Source: GWB1-37-8 sp964603935
GTDB lineage: Bacteria > Patescibacteriota > Microgenomatia > Levybacterales > UBA12049
Length of the DNA stretch: 64,000 nt
Direction of reading: 5' to 3'
NCBI GenBank assembly: GCA_964603935.1
Contig: CAZRWL010000001.1
Span: 1 to 64,000 of the forward strand
In this document: positions 1-7,500 of the stretch, one piece after another
Layout: each line of letters starts with the position of its first letter
How positions within the stretch are numbered: the stretch's first letter is position 1
Notes under the pieces: model-generated
Seen by the model: the letters and a program-made list of their open reading frames with translations, nothing else
Told to the model about the DNA's origin: nothing
The model's database searches: none
Made by a program: the position numbers and the translations under genes

Positions 1-1154
1 TCCAAAAGCAAAACATCTTTTACTTCTCCGCCCAAAACTCCGCCCTGCACAGCAGCTCCGACTGCAACCACCTCATCCGGATTAACCGATTTGTTCGCTT
101 CTTTTCCGAAAAATTTAGTAACGGTTTCGATAACCTTTGGCATTCTGGTCATTCCTCCGACCAAAACTACCTCATCAATATCCGAAACTTTTACTCCCGC
201 ATCTTTCAAAGCCTGCTCAACCGGATGCAATGTTTTTTGCACAAGAGAATCTGTTAATTGCTCAAGCTTGGCTCTTGTCAAAGTCATCGTCAGATGCAAC
301 GGGCCATCTTTACTCTGGGTGATAAACGGCTGATTAATTTCAGCAGAAGTTGAGCTGGATAATTCTATTTTTGCCTTTTCTGCAGATTCTCTTAATCTCT
401 GCAAAGCTTGAGAATCTTTCTTAAGGTCAACTCCCTGAGTCTTCTTAAATTCTTCCGCAAGATAATCAATGATTACCTGATCGAAATCATCTCCGCCCAA
501 ATGAGTATCCCCATTGGTAGATTTTACCTCATAAACTCCCTCTCCCAATTCCAAAACCGAAATATCAAAAGTTCCTCCGCCCAAATCATAAATGGCGATT
601 GTATGCGCATTTTTCTTATCCAATCCATAAGCCAAAGCAGCTGCTGTAGGTTCATTAATAATGCGCAAGACTTCCAGTCCGGCAATTTCTCCGGCTTGTT
701 TCGTAGCTTGTCTTTGGGAATCATCAAAATAAGCAGGAACCGTAATCACTGCCTGCGTAACTTTTCCGCCTAAATAATTCTCCGCATCTGCTTTTATTTT
801 TTGCAAAATTTGAGCGGATACTTCCTGCGGGGTAAACGTCCGGCCTTCGGCTTCAACAACTGCCATTCCATCCCGTCCGGATTTAATCGCGTACGGCAGC
901 CATTTCATGTCAAATTGAACAGACTTATCCGTAAATTTTCGGCCCATCAATCTTTTTATGGAGAAAATCGTTTTTTTGGGTTTGAGGACCATCTGGCGCT
1001 TGGCAACGTCACCCACAACATGAGTTATCGGATCAACAACCGATGGAATAACATTGCGTCCCTCCAGCGAATAAATAACTTTGGGAGCTCCTCCCTCCAT
1101 TACCGCAACGCATGAATTTGTTGTGCCTAAATCAATTCCAATTATCTTTCCCAT
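1..1154 (-). CDS. dnaK: Chaperone DnaK (Hsp70), N-terminal part, cut by window edge
   Basis: ATP-dependent cytosolic Hsp70 that binds unfolded proteins with DnaJ and GrpE. The start codon at 1152-1154 is followed by MGKIIGIDLGTTNSCVAVM, the Hsp70 phosphate-1 signature. The DLGGGTFDISV phosphate-2 motif lies near base 590, and the window edge falls in the GGVLGGEVKDVLLL linker that joins the ATPase domain to the substrate-binding domain. About 384 of the usual 600-640 residues are present; the rest lies outside the window, so this is not a broken gene. It is the third gene of hrcA-grpE-dnaK on the minus strand, starting 10 nt after the grpE stop. Confidence 0.97.
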   Translation of the reverse strand, partial: MGKIIGIDLGTTNSCVAVMEGGAPKVIYSLEGRNVIPSVVDPITHVVGDVAKRQMVLKPKKTIFSIKRLMGRKFTDKSVQFDMKWLPYAIKSGRDGMAVVEAEGRTFTPQEVSAQILQKIKADAENYLGGKVTQAVITVPAYFDDSQRQATKQAGEIAGLEVLRIINEPTAAALAYGLDKKNAHTIAIYDLGGGTFDISVLELGEGVYEVKSTNGDTHLGGDDFDQVIIDYLAEEFKKTQGVDLKKDSQALQRLRESAEKAKIELSSSTSAEINQPFITQSKDGPLHLTMTLTRAKLEQLTDSLVQKTLHPVEQALKDAGVKVSDIDEVVLVGGMTRMPKVIETVTKFFGKEANKSVNPDEVVAVGAAVQGGVLGGEVKDVLLL

Positions 1155-1162
1155 TTTTTTAT

Positions 1163-1190
1163 TGTCATGCTGAATTTATTTCAGCATCTC
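1163..1190. repeat. Palindromic element at the grpE/dnaK junction
   Basis: A small inverted repeat, ATGCTGAA (1167-1174) and TTCAGCAT (1180-1187), sits inside a TGTCAT...ATCTC frame. The same frame recurs, inverted, at 14911-14938 and in a two-hairpin version inside lepA (20159-20211). Here it supplies the last residues of GrpE (GDAEINSA) and its stop codon. It resembles palindromic elements that insert into coding DNA in Rickettsia, but relationship to those is inference. Confidence 0.7.
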
Positions 1191-1683
1191 CTTTCTTTCC
1201 TACGATTACTTGAGTTGGTCTCAAAACTTTATCGTATAACATGTAGCCCTGCCTTGTTTCGCTTATTACTTTCCCTTCTTCACCCTCAACTGTCCCTATG
1301 CCTTCCATCAAAGCCGGATCAAAATTCTTTCCCTCTGCCTCAATCCTTTTGACCCCTTCTTTTTCAAGTATGCCTAAAAATTGTTGAAGAGCTAAAGCAA
1401 GACTTTGGTCTTTACTATGTTTATTCGCTTGTATTAGTGTATCTAAAACCGGCAAAATATTCAAGAGGAGCTGCTTATTTGCTTTCAGTATCCATTCTCC
1501 TCTTTCATTCTGTATTCTATTTTCCAGATTTCTATAATCTGCCAAAACACGCTTATTCTGATTCTCTAATTCTTCAATTTTCTCCTTACAGGCGTCTGTC
1601 TTTTTGTCTATTTTCGGCTCGCTAACTCTTGCCTGTTCGTTTTCATTTTTTTTACTATCTACTTTTGAATTTTGATTTGTCAT
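1165..1683 (-). CDS. grpE: Nucleotide exchange factor GrpE
   Basis: Dimeric exchange factor that releases ADP from DnaK in the cytosol. The 172-residue protein has a charged disordered N-terminus, a coiled-coil segment (KIEELENQNKRVLADYRNLE, about residues 35-54) and the C-terminal beta domain ending in VLRPTQVIVGKKG. Length is normal for the family. It lies between hrcA and dnaK in the heat-shock operon, 36 nt after hrcA. Both ends are made of repeat-derived sequence: the first codons (MTNQNSK) abut a heptamer array, and the last residues come from a palindromic element. Both are regions where GrpE tolerates change. The start could be a little downstream, but no better candidate is seen. Confidence 0.95.
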   Translation of the reverse strand: MTNQNSKVDSKKNENEQARVSEPKIDKKTDACKEKIEELENQNKRVLADYRNLENRIQNERGEWILKANKQLLLNILPVLDTLIQANKHSKDQSLALALQQFLGILEKEGVKRIEAEGKNFDPALMEGIGTVEGEEGKVISETRQGYMLYDKVLRPTQVIVGKKGDAEINSA

Positions 1684-1719
1684 TTTGAATTTTGAATTTT
1701 GAATTTCGCCTGCGGCGAA
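1683..1719. repeat. Heptamer tandem repeat plus hairpin between hrcA and grpE
   Basis: Three copies of TTTTGAA fill 1683-1703. They are followed by a perfect 6-bp hairpin, TTCGCC-tgc-GGCGAA (1705-1719). The array touches the grpE start codon and fills most of the gap after hrcA. It is one of several 7-bp arrays in the window. Confidence 0.8.
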
Positions 1720-2448
1720 CTACCATCCCTTGGCTATTTCTTCAATCAAATCGCCAAAATATCTGACAGTCGGGACAATCTGCGTATAATTAAGTCTTGA
1801 TGGGCCTAAAACTCCAACCTCTCCTGTTAACTGCATCGGAGTTTTATAATGAGTAAAAACAAATCCATACGGACCTTGCATGTCCGGACCCAATTCATCG
1901 CCCAAAAGCACTTGCACATCCTCCGAAACTATGCCTGCGAAAAACTTACGGCAATCTTCAAATTCATCCAGAGTAGAAAGCAGACTTCTTGTTACGTCTA
2001 TGTCAAAAAACTCAGGCATATCTAAGATGTTTGCATATCCTGCGCAATAAACATTTCCGTCCGCAGTCGTTGCAATTGCCAAAGATTTTGTTTTGTTAGC
2101 CAGCGATTTCGTTAATTGTCTCAAAAATTTACCTTCTTTTTCCCGATAATCCCAAAGACTTTCCTTCACTGCTGTTTCCTCGGTAACAGATAAATCTTTT
2201 TCTCTCATTAGCTGCTTGACATAGAATTTCATTCCGGCAGGAGTAGGCATACGGCCTGCAGAGGTGTGGTTCTTTTTGAGATATCCTAGCTTCGTAAGAT
2301 TTACCATTTCATTCCTGATAGTTGCAGGAGAAGCGCTCAGACTGTATTTTTTCTCCAAAGTTTCCGACCCTACAGGCTCAGCTGTAGCGATATATTCCTC
2401 TATTAAACTTTTGAGAATTTCTACCTGTCTCTGCGTCAAATCATTCAT
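1720..2448 (-). CDS. hrcA: Heat-inducible transcription repressor HrcA (short form)
   Basis: Repressor that binds CIRCE operators and controls the dnaK and groE operons with GroEL as co-factor. The N-terminal winged helix is clear (MNDLTQRQVEILKSLIEEYI, then SASPATIRNEMVNLTKLGYL and TSAGRMPTPAGMKFYV). The C-terminal part keeps a GEVGVLGPSRLNYTQIVPTV motif typical of the GAF-like domain. At 242 residues it is about 100 shorter than Bacillus HrcA, with the middle dimerisation/insert region reduced. It is first in hrcA-grpE-dnaK, and a CIRCE element and a good promoter lie directly upstream, indicating autoregulation. Confidence 0.94.
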   Translation of the reverse strand: MNDLTQRQVEILKSLIEEYIATAEPVGSETLEKKYSLSASPATIRNEMVNLTKLGYLKKNHTSAGRMPTPAGMKFYVKQLMREKDLSVTEETAVKESLWDYREKEGKFLRQLTKSLANKTKSLAIATTADGNVYCAGYANILDMPEFFDIDVTRSLLSTLDEFEDCRKFFAGIVSEDVQVLLGDELGPDMQGPYGFVFTHYKTPMQLTGEVGVLGPSRLNYTQIVPTVRYFGDLIEEIAKGW

Positions 2449-2460
2449 AGGATTTTTGGT

Positions 2461-2487
2461 TTAGCAGTAATATAACATGAGTGCTAA
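2461..2487 (-). promoter_or_regulatory. CIRCE operator of the hrcA-grpE-dnaK operon
   Basis: The CIRCE consensus is TTAGCACTC-N9-GAGTGCTAA. Here the plus strand reads TTAGCAGTA (2461-2469), nine bases, then GAGTGCTAA (2479-2487): one arm is perfect and the other has two mismatches. It lies 12 nt before the hrcA start and overlaps the -10 box and promoter spacer, the usual position for HrcA repression. Confidence 0.93.
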
Positions 2488-2497
2488 AAAAAGTCAA
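2469..2497 (-). promoter_or_regulatory. Sigma-70 type promoter of hrcA operon
   Basis: On the minus strand TTGACT (2492-2497), a 17-nt spacer and TATATT (2469-2474) form a near-consensus promoter. It is interleaved with the CIRCE element, so HrcA binding would block RNA polymerase. Confidence 0.8.
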
Positions 2498-2596
2498 GGG
2501 GCAACTGATTATTGAAGTTGCCCCGCGAATCCCGTACACGCGCTCTTGCGACGCGAGGACGTAGACCTCGGGAGCAAGTAAGCGATGTAGCGGGAT
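2498..2596. repeat. Two adjacent palindromes upstream of hrcA
   Basis: The first is a perfect 9-bp stem, GGGGCAACT (2498-2506) and AGTTGCCCC (2516-2524). The second is a longer imperfect inverted repeat with outer arms ATCCCG (2529-2534) and CGGGAT (2591-2596) and inner arms CGAGG (2554-2558) and CCTCG (2566-2570). There is no T-run, so a simple terminator role is unlikely. It does not fold as a tRNA cloverleaf. Confidence 0.6.
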
Positions 2597-2623
2597 CAAG
2601 AGGTAAAGTGATAAACTCAATGT

Positions 2624-2989
2624 ATGAATCGGAGAAAGCGGCCTTTTTGGCTTTTGGTTACTAGCCTTTTGTCTTTAGCCGGCATTATTTTTTTAATTAA
2701 TTTTTACTCCCCATCAGCGCAATTTTCCTTGCCCCTCGGAGCCTTGGCAAAGGGGGGAATTTTCAATTTTCAATTTTCAATTCTTTCTGTTTTCTTTTTA
2801 TTATTTTTTACTTTCCTCTTGTCTCTTATCACTTATCTCCTACGTAGTTCTCGGAGGGCTTTCTTAATTGGATTTTTGACGATAATTTATCTTATTTTCC
2901 GCATGCTTAATTTAAACAGCCCCTATTTTCTGCTCCTGCTCATCGCTCTTTTCGTGAGCCTTGAACTTTTCTTCAAAAAACAAGCATAA
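2624..2989 (+). CDS. Small multi-spanning membrane protein, function unknown
   Basis: A 121-residue, very hydrophobic protein with a basic start (MNRRKRPFWLL) and about four membrane helices (residues 8-27, 49-69, 78-93, 99-117). I do not recognise a family. Residues about 36-53 (LPLGALAKGGIFNFQFSI) are encoded by repeat DNA: a G/C-rich hairpin-like stretch followed by three AATTTTC heptamers. It sits 19 nt before metG on the same strand and may be co-transcribed with it. No convincing Shine-Dalgarno sequence is seen. Confidence 0.7.
   Translation: MNRRKRPFWLLVTSLLSLAGIIFLINFYSPSAQFSLPLGALAKGGIFNFQFSILSVFFLLFFTFLLSLITYLLRSSRRAFLIGFLTIIYLIFRMLNLNSPYFLLLLIALFVSLELFFKKQA
2758..2783. repeat. AATTTTC heptamer array inside a membrane protein gene
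   Basis: Three full copies plus a partial copy of AATTTTC. Read in frame, the array gives FNFQFSI, because a 7-nt unit translates as a 7-residue repeat with no stop in any frame on this strand. Confidence 0.85.
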
Positions 2990-3008
2990 AATCTGATAAA
3001 ATAGATTT

Positions 3009-4448
3009 GTGAATAAATTTTATATTACAACCGCAATTCCTTATGTTAATGCAGCTCCTCACATTGGACACGCTTTAGAATTTGTTCAGGCGGATGTTCT
3101 AACGCGTTATAATAGAATCAAAGGGAACGAAATTTTACTTTTGTCAGGAGCGGACGAGAACGCTTTGAAAAATGTTCAGGCTGCGGAAAAAGCAAATTTG
3201 CCAATTCAGGAATTTATTGACAAAAACAGCGCTCTTTTTGCCGATCTTGCTAAAAAATTAAACATCAACTTTGACGTATTCCAAAAAGGCAGTGATCCAA
3301 AGCATCATTCTTCTTCTCAAGCACTGTGGAATCTTTGTAATGCAAGCGGAGATATTTATAAAAAAATTTATACAGGACTTTATTGCGTAGGCTGTGAGTT
3401 GTTTTACGAAAAAGAAGAATTAAATGAAGGGGGGGAATGCGCTGAGCACCCGGGGAAAAAACTTGACGAAGTTTCTGAAGAAAATTATTTTTTCCGCCTT
3501 TCAAAATATGAAACGCAAATCAAAAAATTAATTGAAGATAATACTATTAATATAATCCCGGAAAATAGAAAAAATGAAATGCTGGCTTTTGTTAAACAAG
3601 GATTAAAAGATATCAGTATTTCAAGATCAAATGAACGGGCAAAGAATTGGGGAGTTTCGGTTCCCAATGATAATGCGCAAAAAATGTATGTTTGGTTTGA
3701 CGCTCTTAATATTTACCAATCAGGAATTGGGTTTGGAGCGGACGAAAAAAAATATCACAAATGGTGGCCGGCAGACTTGCATGTTATCGGCAAGGGAATT
3801 TTGCGCTTTCATGCTATTTATTGGCCGGCATTTTTATTGTCCGCCAAACTTAAACTTCCCAAAGCTATTTTTGTCCACGAATACATCACTGTCAACGGAC
3901 AAAAAATGTCCAAGACTGTCGGGAATGTTTTAGACCCAATTCCTTTGATCGAGAAATACGGCGCAGATGCTTTGCGTTATTATCTGCTTGCAAAAATATC
4001 TCCATTTTCCGATGGCGATTTTTCCGAAGAAAAATTCAAAGAAGTTTACAATGCAGATTTAGCAAATGGAATTGGAAATACAGTATCAAGAATTGCAAAA
4101 CTAGCAGAAACTTCAGGATTAAACTTTGATGAAAAGAAAATTGCTGAAAAACTATATTCAGAAGAACTCGAAGATGCTTTTGAGGAATTTAGATTTAGCG
4201 ATATTTTACAAAATCTTTGGAATGTTCGTCTTTTTCTTATTAACGAACATGTTAACCAACACAATCCATGGATTGAGCTTAAAAGAGATAAAAACAAATT
4301 CAAAATTATCTTACAAGAAGAAATTAATATGTTAAGAGAATTTGCTAGACAAATTAAACCTTTTCTCCCCGAAACTTCCGCAAAAATCGAAGAACAATTT
4401 AAGGGACCAAAAATCTCCTCCCAAAAACCTCTATTCCCTAGAGTATAA
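3009..4448 (+). CDS. metG: Methionyl-tRNA synthetase
   Basis: Class I synthetase that charges tRNA-Met in the cytosol. The HIGH motif appears as PHIGHALEF near residue 18 and the KMSKS loop as KMSKTVGNVLDP near residue 300. A CP-domain zinc knuckle is visible (YCVGC about 120 residues in, then GGECAEHPG). At 479 residues it lacks the fused C-terminal EMAP-like tRNA-binding domain; a free domain of that fold is encoded by csaA at 14538. The start is GTG, and TAAAAT with an upstream TGA (TGATAAAAT, 2994-3002) lies only 6 nt before it, suggesting a leaderless transcript. Confidence 0.96.
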   Translation: MNKFYITTAIPYVNAAPHIGHALEFVQADVLTRYNRIKGNEILLLSGADENALKNVQAAEKANLPIQEFIDKNSALFADLAKKLNINFDVFQKGSDPKHHSSSQALWNLCNASGDIYKKIYTGLYCVGCELFYEKEELNEGGECAEHPGKKLDEVSEENYFFRLSKYETQIKKLIEDNTINIIPENRKNEMLAFVKQGLKDISISRSNERAKNWGVSVPNDNAQKMYVWFDALNIYQSGIGFGADEKKYHKWWPADLHVIGKGILRFHAIYWPAFLLSAKLKLPKAIFVHEYITVNGQKMSKTVGNVLDPIPLIEKYGADALRYYLLAKISPFSDGDFSEEKFKEVYNADLANGIGNTVSRIAKLAETSGLNFDEKKIAEKLYSEELEDAFEEFRFSDILQNLWNVRLFLINEHVNQHNPWIELKRDKNKFKIILQEEINMLREFARQIKPFLPETSAKIEEQFKGPKISSQKPLFPRV

Positions 4449-4491
4449 ATCTTCTCTCCGGAAAATATAATTTTCTAGTAAAAAATATTTA

Positions 4492-4521
4492 TTGACACAG
4501 CATGCGAGAATGTGCTTTAAT
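4492..4521 (+). promoter_or_regulatory. Promoter of the TrpR-like gene
   Basis: TTGACA (4492-4497) is followed after 18 nt by TTTAAT (4516-4521). The -10 box lies inside the 26-bp palindrome at 4514-4539, so a protein bound there would block initiation. Confidence 0.7.
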
Positions 4522-4539
4522 GATTTAAATCATTAAAGC
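4514..4539. promoter_or_regulatory. Perfect 26-bp palindrome, probable autoregulatory operator
   Basis: The half-site GCTTTAATGATTT is followed exactly by its reverse complement. It ends 3 nt before the start codon of a TrpR-family regulator and covers the -10 region. The core is shared with a second palindrome directly after the gene (4996-5019). That the encoded regulator binds both is inference. Confidence 0.8.
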
Positions 4540-4542
4540 GAT

Positions 4543-4995
4543 ATGACACAGGTTTCCAGCTATCCCATTTCGAAAGAAATCGCCGACCGGATTTTTGAGA
4601 TTTTTCTTAAAAGTCTTGTTAAAATACGTGATCAGAAAGAAGCGGATCAATTTATTTCTGACCTTTTAACTCCCACCGAAAAAATCATGCTTTCAAAAAG
4701 ACTTGCGATTGCCTTGCTTCTGCAAAAAGATTATGACTACAGAACTATTCAAAAAATTATTAGAGTAAGCGCTGCTACTATTGCCTCTGTGAATATGGCA
4801 ATCCGATACGGAAGCGAAGGATACAGAAATCTGCTTAATAAAATTCTCAGGGAGGAAAAATTGATTAGCATTATGGAGAAATCGATTTCAAAACTCCTGT
4901 CTTTTCCGGCTAAAGCAACCAAAGGCGGAGCGGTCTGGAGATATTTAAAAGATGAGATAGATAAAAGCAGGAAGAAAAATAAGAAAGCGTTCTGA
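4543..4995 (+). CDS. YerC/YecD-type TrpR-like transcriptional regulator
   Basis: A 150-residue member of the Trp repressor superfamily. The helix-turn-helix core is residues about 45-95: LLTPTEKIMLSKRLAIALLL, then YDYRTIQKIIRVSAATIASV, which matches the TrpR/YerC signature. The C-terminal extension (residues 118-150) is basic and may be disordered. The gene is monocistronic by spacing, preceded by a strong promoter overlapped by a perfect palindrome, with a second related palindrome right after the stop. This suggests negative autoregulation and possible control of the glycosidase gene downstream. The ligand, if any, is unknown; tryptophan need not be the effector. Confidence 0.85.
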   Translation: MTQVSSYPISKEIADRIFEIFLKSLVKIRDQKEADQFISDLLTPTEKIMLSKRLAIALLLQKDYDYRTIQKIIRVSAATIASVNMAIRYGSEGYRNLLNKILREEKLISIMEKSISKLLSFPAKATKGGAVWRYLKDEIDKSRKKNKKAF

Positions 4996-5019
4996 CTTCA
5001 ATGATTTAAATCATTGAAG
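4996..5019. promoter_or_regulatory. Perfect 24-bp palindrome after the TrpR-like gene
   Basis: The half-site CTTCAATGATTT is followed by its exact reverse complement. The inner 16 bp (AATGATTTAAATCATT) are identical to those of the palindrome at 4514-4539. It starts on the base after the stop codon and lies about 70 nt upstream of the next gene, so it could be an operator for that gene. No T-run follows, so a terminator is less likely. Confidence 0.75.
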
Positions 5020-5090
5020 CAATTAGAAAAAAAGGAATTTAGTGCTTGCAAAGAGATGCTTTTTTATACTAAGATTAATGTCGTTTTGAC

Positions 5091-6263
5091 ATGAAACATC
5101 CCAAAAAAACTGACAAGCAAAAACTCCTTATTATTTTATTTTTATGCTTAATTGTTCTTAGCGCTATTTCCTTCTTCTATTTTCTTGAGTCAAGAAAATC
5201 TCAAAATTTCATTTTAAGCTTGAATAAGACTATAGACTCTACAAAAAAAGAATTGAGTAAGTTAAAAAACGAAGATCAATACAAGATTAACGAACAACTA
5301 AAAACAGACATTAAATCAACCCATGATTCCTATAGCGAAACTGTTAAAGCCTATGAGAAAATCTTGGATTTAAAAGCGCAAAAGCAAGATGTTGGCGATT
5401 TGGAAAAAACTTATGCGGGAATTTTACAATATTTAACTGATCTTAATTATTCATCCGGATCCGCTCTGCTGACGGAATTAAATAACGATATAAACAAGAA
5501 ATATAACGCAATTGCTGCGACACAGAGTTCATTACCTTCAAATCAAACAGCAACTGCAAGCAATACTCCGCCATCAAGCGGATACAGTTTTCAGACAGTC
5601 AAAACCGACAATGGAACTTTTAACGTGGCTATTATAGCAGCTGATCTTAATTCAACTAAAGTCATTATTGATACCGCATCGGATTCGGATTGCAATAATA
5701 ATTGTCCGGTTATGGCTTTGGGTGATTATGCTGCCAGATCCGGAGCTTATGCGGGAATCAACGGCCCGTTTTTCTGTCCGGCAGAATATCCCAGCTGCGC
5801 AGGCAAAACTAATTCTTTTGATACTCTTTTGATGAATAAAAATAAACATTATTTTAATTCCGATAATAATAAATACAGCACCGTGCCGCTTATTTATTTT
5901 AGCGGCAATACCATGGGAGTACGGGGACAATCTTTGGATTGGGGACGGGATACGGGCGTAGATGCTGTTGTGGCTAACTTTCCTCTTTATCTTTCAGGCG
6001 GCAATAATAATTTTGGAGGAAGTTCGGATCCTAAGATTAATAGCGCCGGCGCCCGAACTTTTGTCGCCAACAAAGGCAACTCTGTTTATATCGGTATTGT
6101 CTATAATGCTTCAGCAGCCCAAGCAGCAGGCGTTCTTAAGACGCTTGGGATGGATAACGCTCTGGGATTGGATCAGGGAGGGTCAACTGCGCTTTGGTTC
6201 AACGGCTACAAAGCAGGTCCGGGAAGAAACATCCCCAGCGCTCTTCTTTTCGTCAGAAAATAA
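5091..6263 (+). CDS. Membrane-anchored phosphodiester glycosidase (NAGPA/DUF2233 family)
   Basis: A 390-residue extracytoplasmic protein. It has a basic start, a membrane helix (about residues 11-32), a coiled-coil stalk (about 35-130), a Ser/Thr/Pro-poor linker and a C-terminal NAGPA domain (about 165-390). Family hallmarks are GINGPFF, the GARTFVANKGNSVYI segment, and GLDQGGSTALWF with the conserved GG(S/G) loop. Relatives remove or process glycosyl phosphodiesters in exopolysaccharides and capsules. The exact substrate cannot be told from sequence. It follows the TrpR-like regulator gene and the second palindrome, which suggests possible co-regulation. Confidence 0.85.
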   Translation: MKHPKKTDKQKLLIILFLCLIVLSAISFFYFLESRKSQNFILSLNKTIDSTKKELSKLKNEDQYKINEQLKTDIKSTHDSYSETVKAYEKILDLKAQKQDVGDLEKTYAGILQYLTDLNYSSGSALLTELNNDINKKYNAIAATQSSLPSNQTATASNTPPSSGYSFQTVKTDNGTFNVAIIAADLNSTKVIIDTASDSDCNNNCPVMALGDYAARSGAYAGINGPFFCPAEYPSCAGKTNSFDTLLMNKNKHYFNSDNNKYSTVPLIYFSGNTMGVRGQSLDWGRDTGVDAVVANFPLYLSGGNNNFGGSSDPKINSAGARTFVANKGNSVYIGIVYNASAAQAAGVLKTLGMDNALGLDQGGSTALWFNGYKAGPGRNIPSALLFVRK

Positions 6264-6662
6264 ATATTAGAGAAGAGAAACAGGAACTCTTAATCCCATT
6301 CTAATCAGCTTCTTGAATTGATTTCTGCAGATTTGCCTTACGCTCTCCAATTTAGAAAAAGAGATATCTCTTTTTATTTTTCTTGCAAAAATTCTCATAG
6401 CAGCGATCTTCATAGCTTCGATTTGCTCATTCTTCGATTCCACTCAGAATCCTGAGCGAGTCGAAGGACTATGACCCTGAGCCTGCCGAACGGATCATAC
6501 TACCCAAATTGCTGCGTGCGCATTAGCATATAAAACCCTATTGCGCTCACCGCAATCAACAGCGATATTTCCATGCACTCATTTTAAGTTTCGGGTGTAA
6601 ATATTACTTTAAGCGCAAGTAAGAAACATGAAAGAGAAACTGATATATAATAATGGTACCCT
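6264..6662. other. 399-nt intergenic region with repeat debris and small frames
   Basis: Apart from the basic 48-58 residue frame, this stretch holds a repeat-like segment at about 6440-6500. It contains CAGAATCCTGAGCGAGTCGA and CCTGAGCCTGCCGAACGG, of the same style as TTCGACTCGCTCAGG-type palindromes found in many genomes. It also holds a 24-residue minus-strand frame (6500-6574, starting MEISLLIAVSAIGFYML) that would be a single membrane helix. The last 20 nt contain the tatD promoter (TATAAT, 6646-6651). No tRNA or known RNA was recognised. Confidence 0.55.
6267..6443 (-). CDS. Possible small basic protein, 48-58 residues
   Basis: An open frame on the minus strand in an otherwise gene-free stretch. 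From the GTG at 6441-6443 it encodes 58 residues; from the ATG at 6411-6413, 48 residues. It is rich in Lys and Arg (for example MRIFARKIKRDISFSK) with amphipathic character. An in-frame TGA lies directly before the GTG. I see no known family and no clear ribosome-binding site, so it may be a chance frame or an antisense transcript region. Confidence 0.3.
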   Translation of the reverse strand: MESKNEQIEAMKIAAMRIFARKIKRDISFSKLESVRQICRNQFKKLIRMGLRVPVSLL

Positions 6663-7457
6663 ATGATTGACGTGCACTGTCATCTGAATTTTCATGCTTT
6701 TGCAAAAGATACCGATAAAGTTATCGGAAACGCATTTGCAGCCGGAGTTACCAAAATCATTAATGTGGGGACTAAAATTGACTCAAGCCAAACCGCTGTA
6801 GATTTGGCGCAAAAATACGAAAATTTATATGCAATTGTTGGAATCCATCCCCACCACGCTGATAAATTAGAAAGCAATTGGCTTGAAGAGTTGGAAGAAT
6901 TAGCAAAAAAACCAAAAGTAGTGGCAATTGGCGAGATTGGAATGGATTATTATTCTTACAAATCAAATGCTATTGTTGACCCCAAATTGCAAAAAGAAGT
7001 ATTCATAAAACAGATTCAGTTGGCGCATAAACTAAATCTTCCTCTGCAAATTCATAATCGTCAGGCAGGAAAAGACATAGTGGATATACTGCTAAATCAT
7101 AAGTCATATCTCTTAAATCCCCCGGGCATGTTTCACTGCATGTCAGGAGACTTAGATTTGTTGAAAAAAGTCCTGGATTTTGGATTTTATGTTGGCTTTG
7201 ATGGCAATATTACCTATAATGGTATCGCTAAAGGAGAAACAACAGCTCTATCCGAGCTGGTAGAATATGCTCCCTGCGATAGAATTGTGACTGAAACAGA
7301 CAGTCCTTTTTTGACGCCCGAGCCCCACAGGGGTAGCAGAAATATACCCTCCTATGTTATAATTACAGCTAGGAAAATTGCGGAAATTAAGAAAATTCCC
7401 TTTGAAGAATTAGCCGATAATGCAATCCAAAACGCAATAAGACTCTTTAAGCTATGA
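6663..7457 (+). CDS. tatD: TatD-family metal-dependent DNase
   Basis: A TIM-barrel amidohydrolase-fold nuclease in the cytosol, linked in other bacteria to 3'-5' exonuclease activity and DNA repair. The metal ligands are visible in order: HCH in MIDVHCHLNFH, Glu in GEIGMDYY, His in QIHNRQA, His in FHCMSGD and Asp in ETDSPFLTPEPHRG. At 264 residues it has family length. TATAAT at 6646-6651 lies 11 nt before the start codon, so the leader would be only a few bases long. The stop codon lies inside an inverted repeat (7453-7484). Confidence 0.93.
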   Translation: MIDVHCHLNFHAFAKDTDKVIGNAFAAGVTKIINVGTKIDSSQTAVDLAQKYENLYAIVGIHPHHADKLESNWLEELEELAKKPKVVAIGEIGMDYYSYKSNAIVDPKLQKEVFIKQIQLAHKLNLPLQIHNRQAGKDIVDILLNHKSYLLNPPGMFHCMSGDLDLLKKVLDFGFYVGFDGNITYNGIAKGETTALSELVEYAPCDRIVTETDSPFLTPEPHRGSRNIPSYVIITARKIAEIKKIPFEELADNAIQNAIRLFKL

Positions 7458-7484
7458 CACGTTCGACTATCGCTCAGTGTCATA
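7453..7484. repeat. Inverted repeat over the tatD stop codon
   Basis: TATGACAC (7453-7460) and GTGTCATA (7477-7484) form perfect 8-bp arms around a loop containing TTCGACTATCGCTCA. The loop sequence resembles the TCGACTCGCTCAG motif near 6450, so this is probably a related repeat. It may also act as a weak structure ending tatD. Confidence 0.6.
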
Positions 7485-7500
7485 GTGAGGAATTCGAACT

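Noticed and set aside
2529..2596. Possible tRNA or structured RNA upstream of hrcA
   Set aside because: The sequence folds as one long hairpin; no cloverleaf arms, T-loop or anticodon arm can be placed.
4996..5019. Intrinsic terminator after the TrpR-like gene
   Set aside because: The stem is A/T-rich, has no T-run after it on either strand, and shares its core with the promoter palindrome, which fits an operator better.
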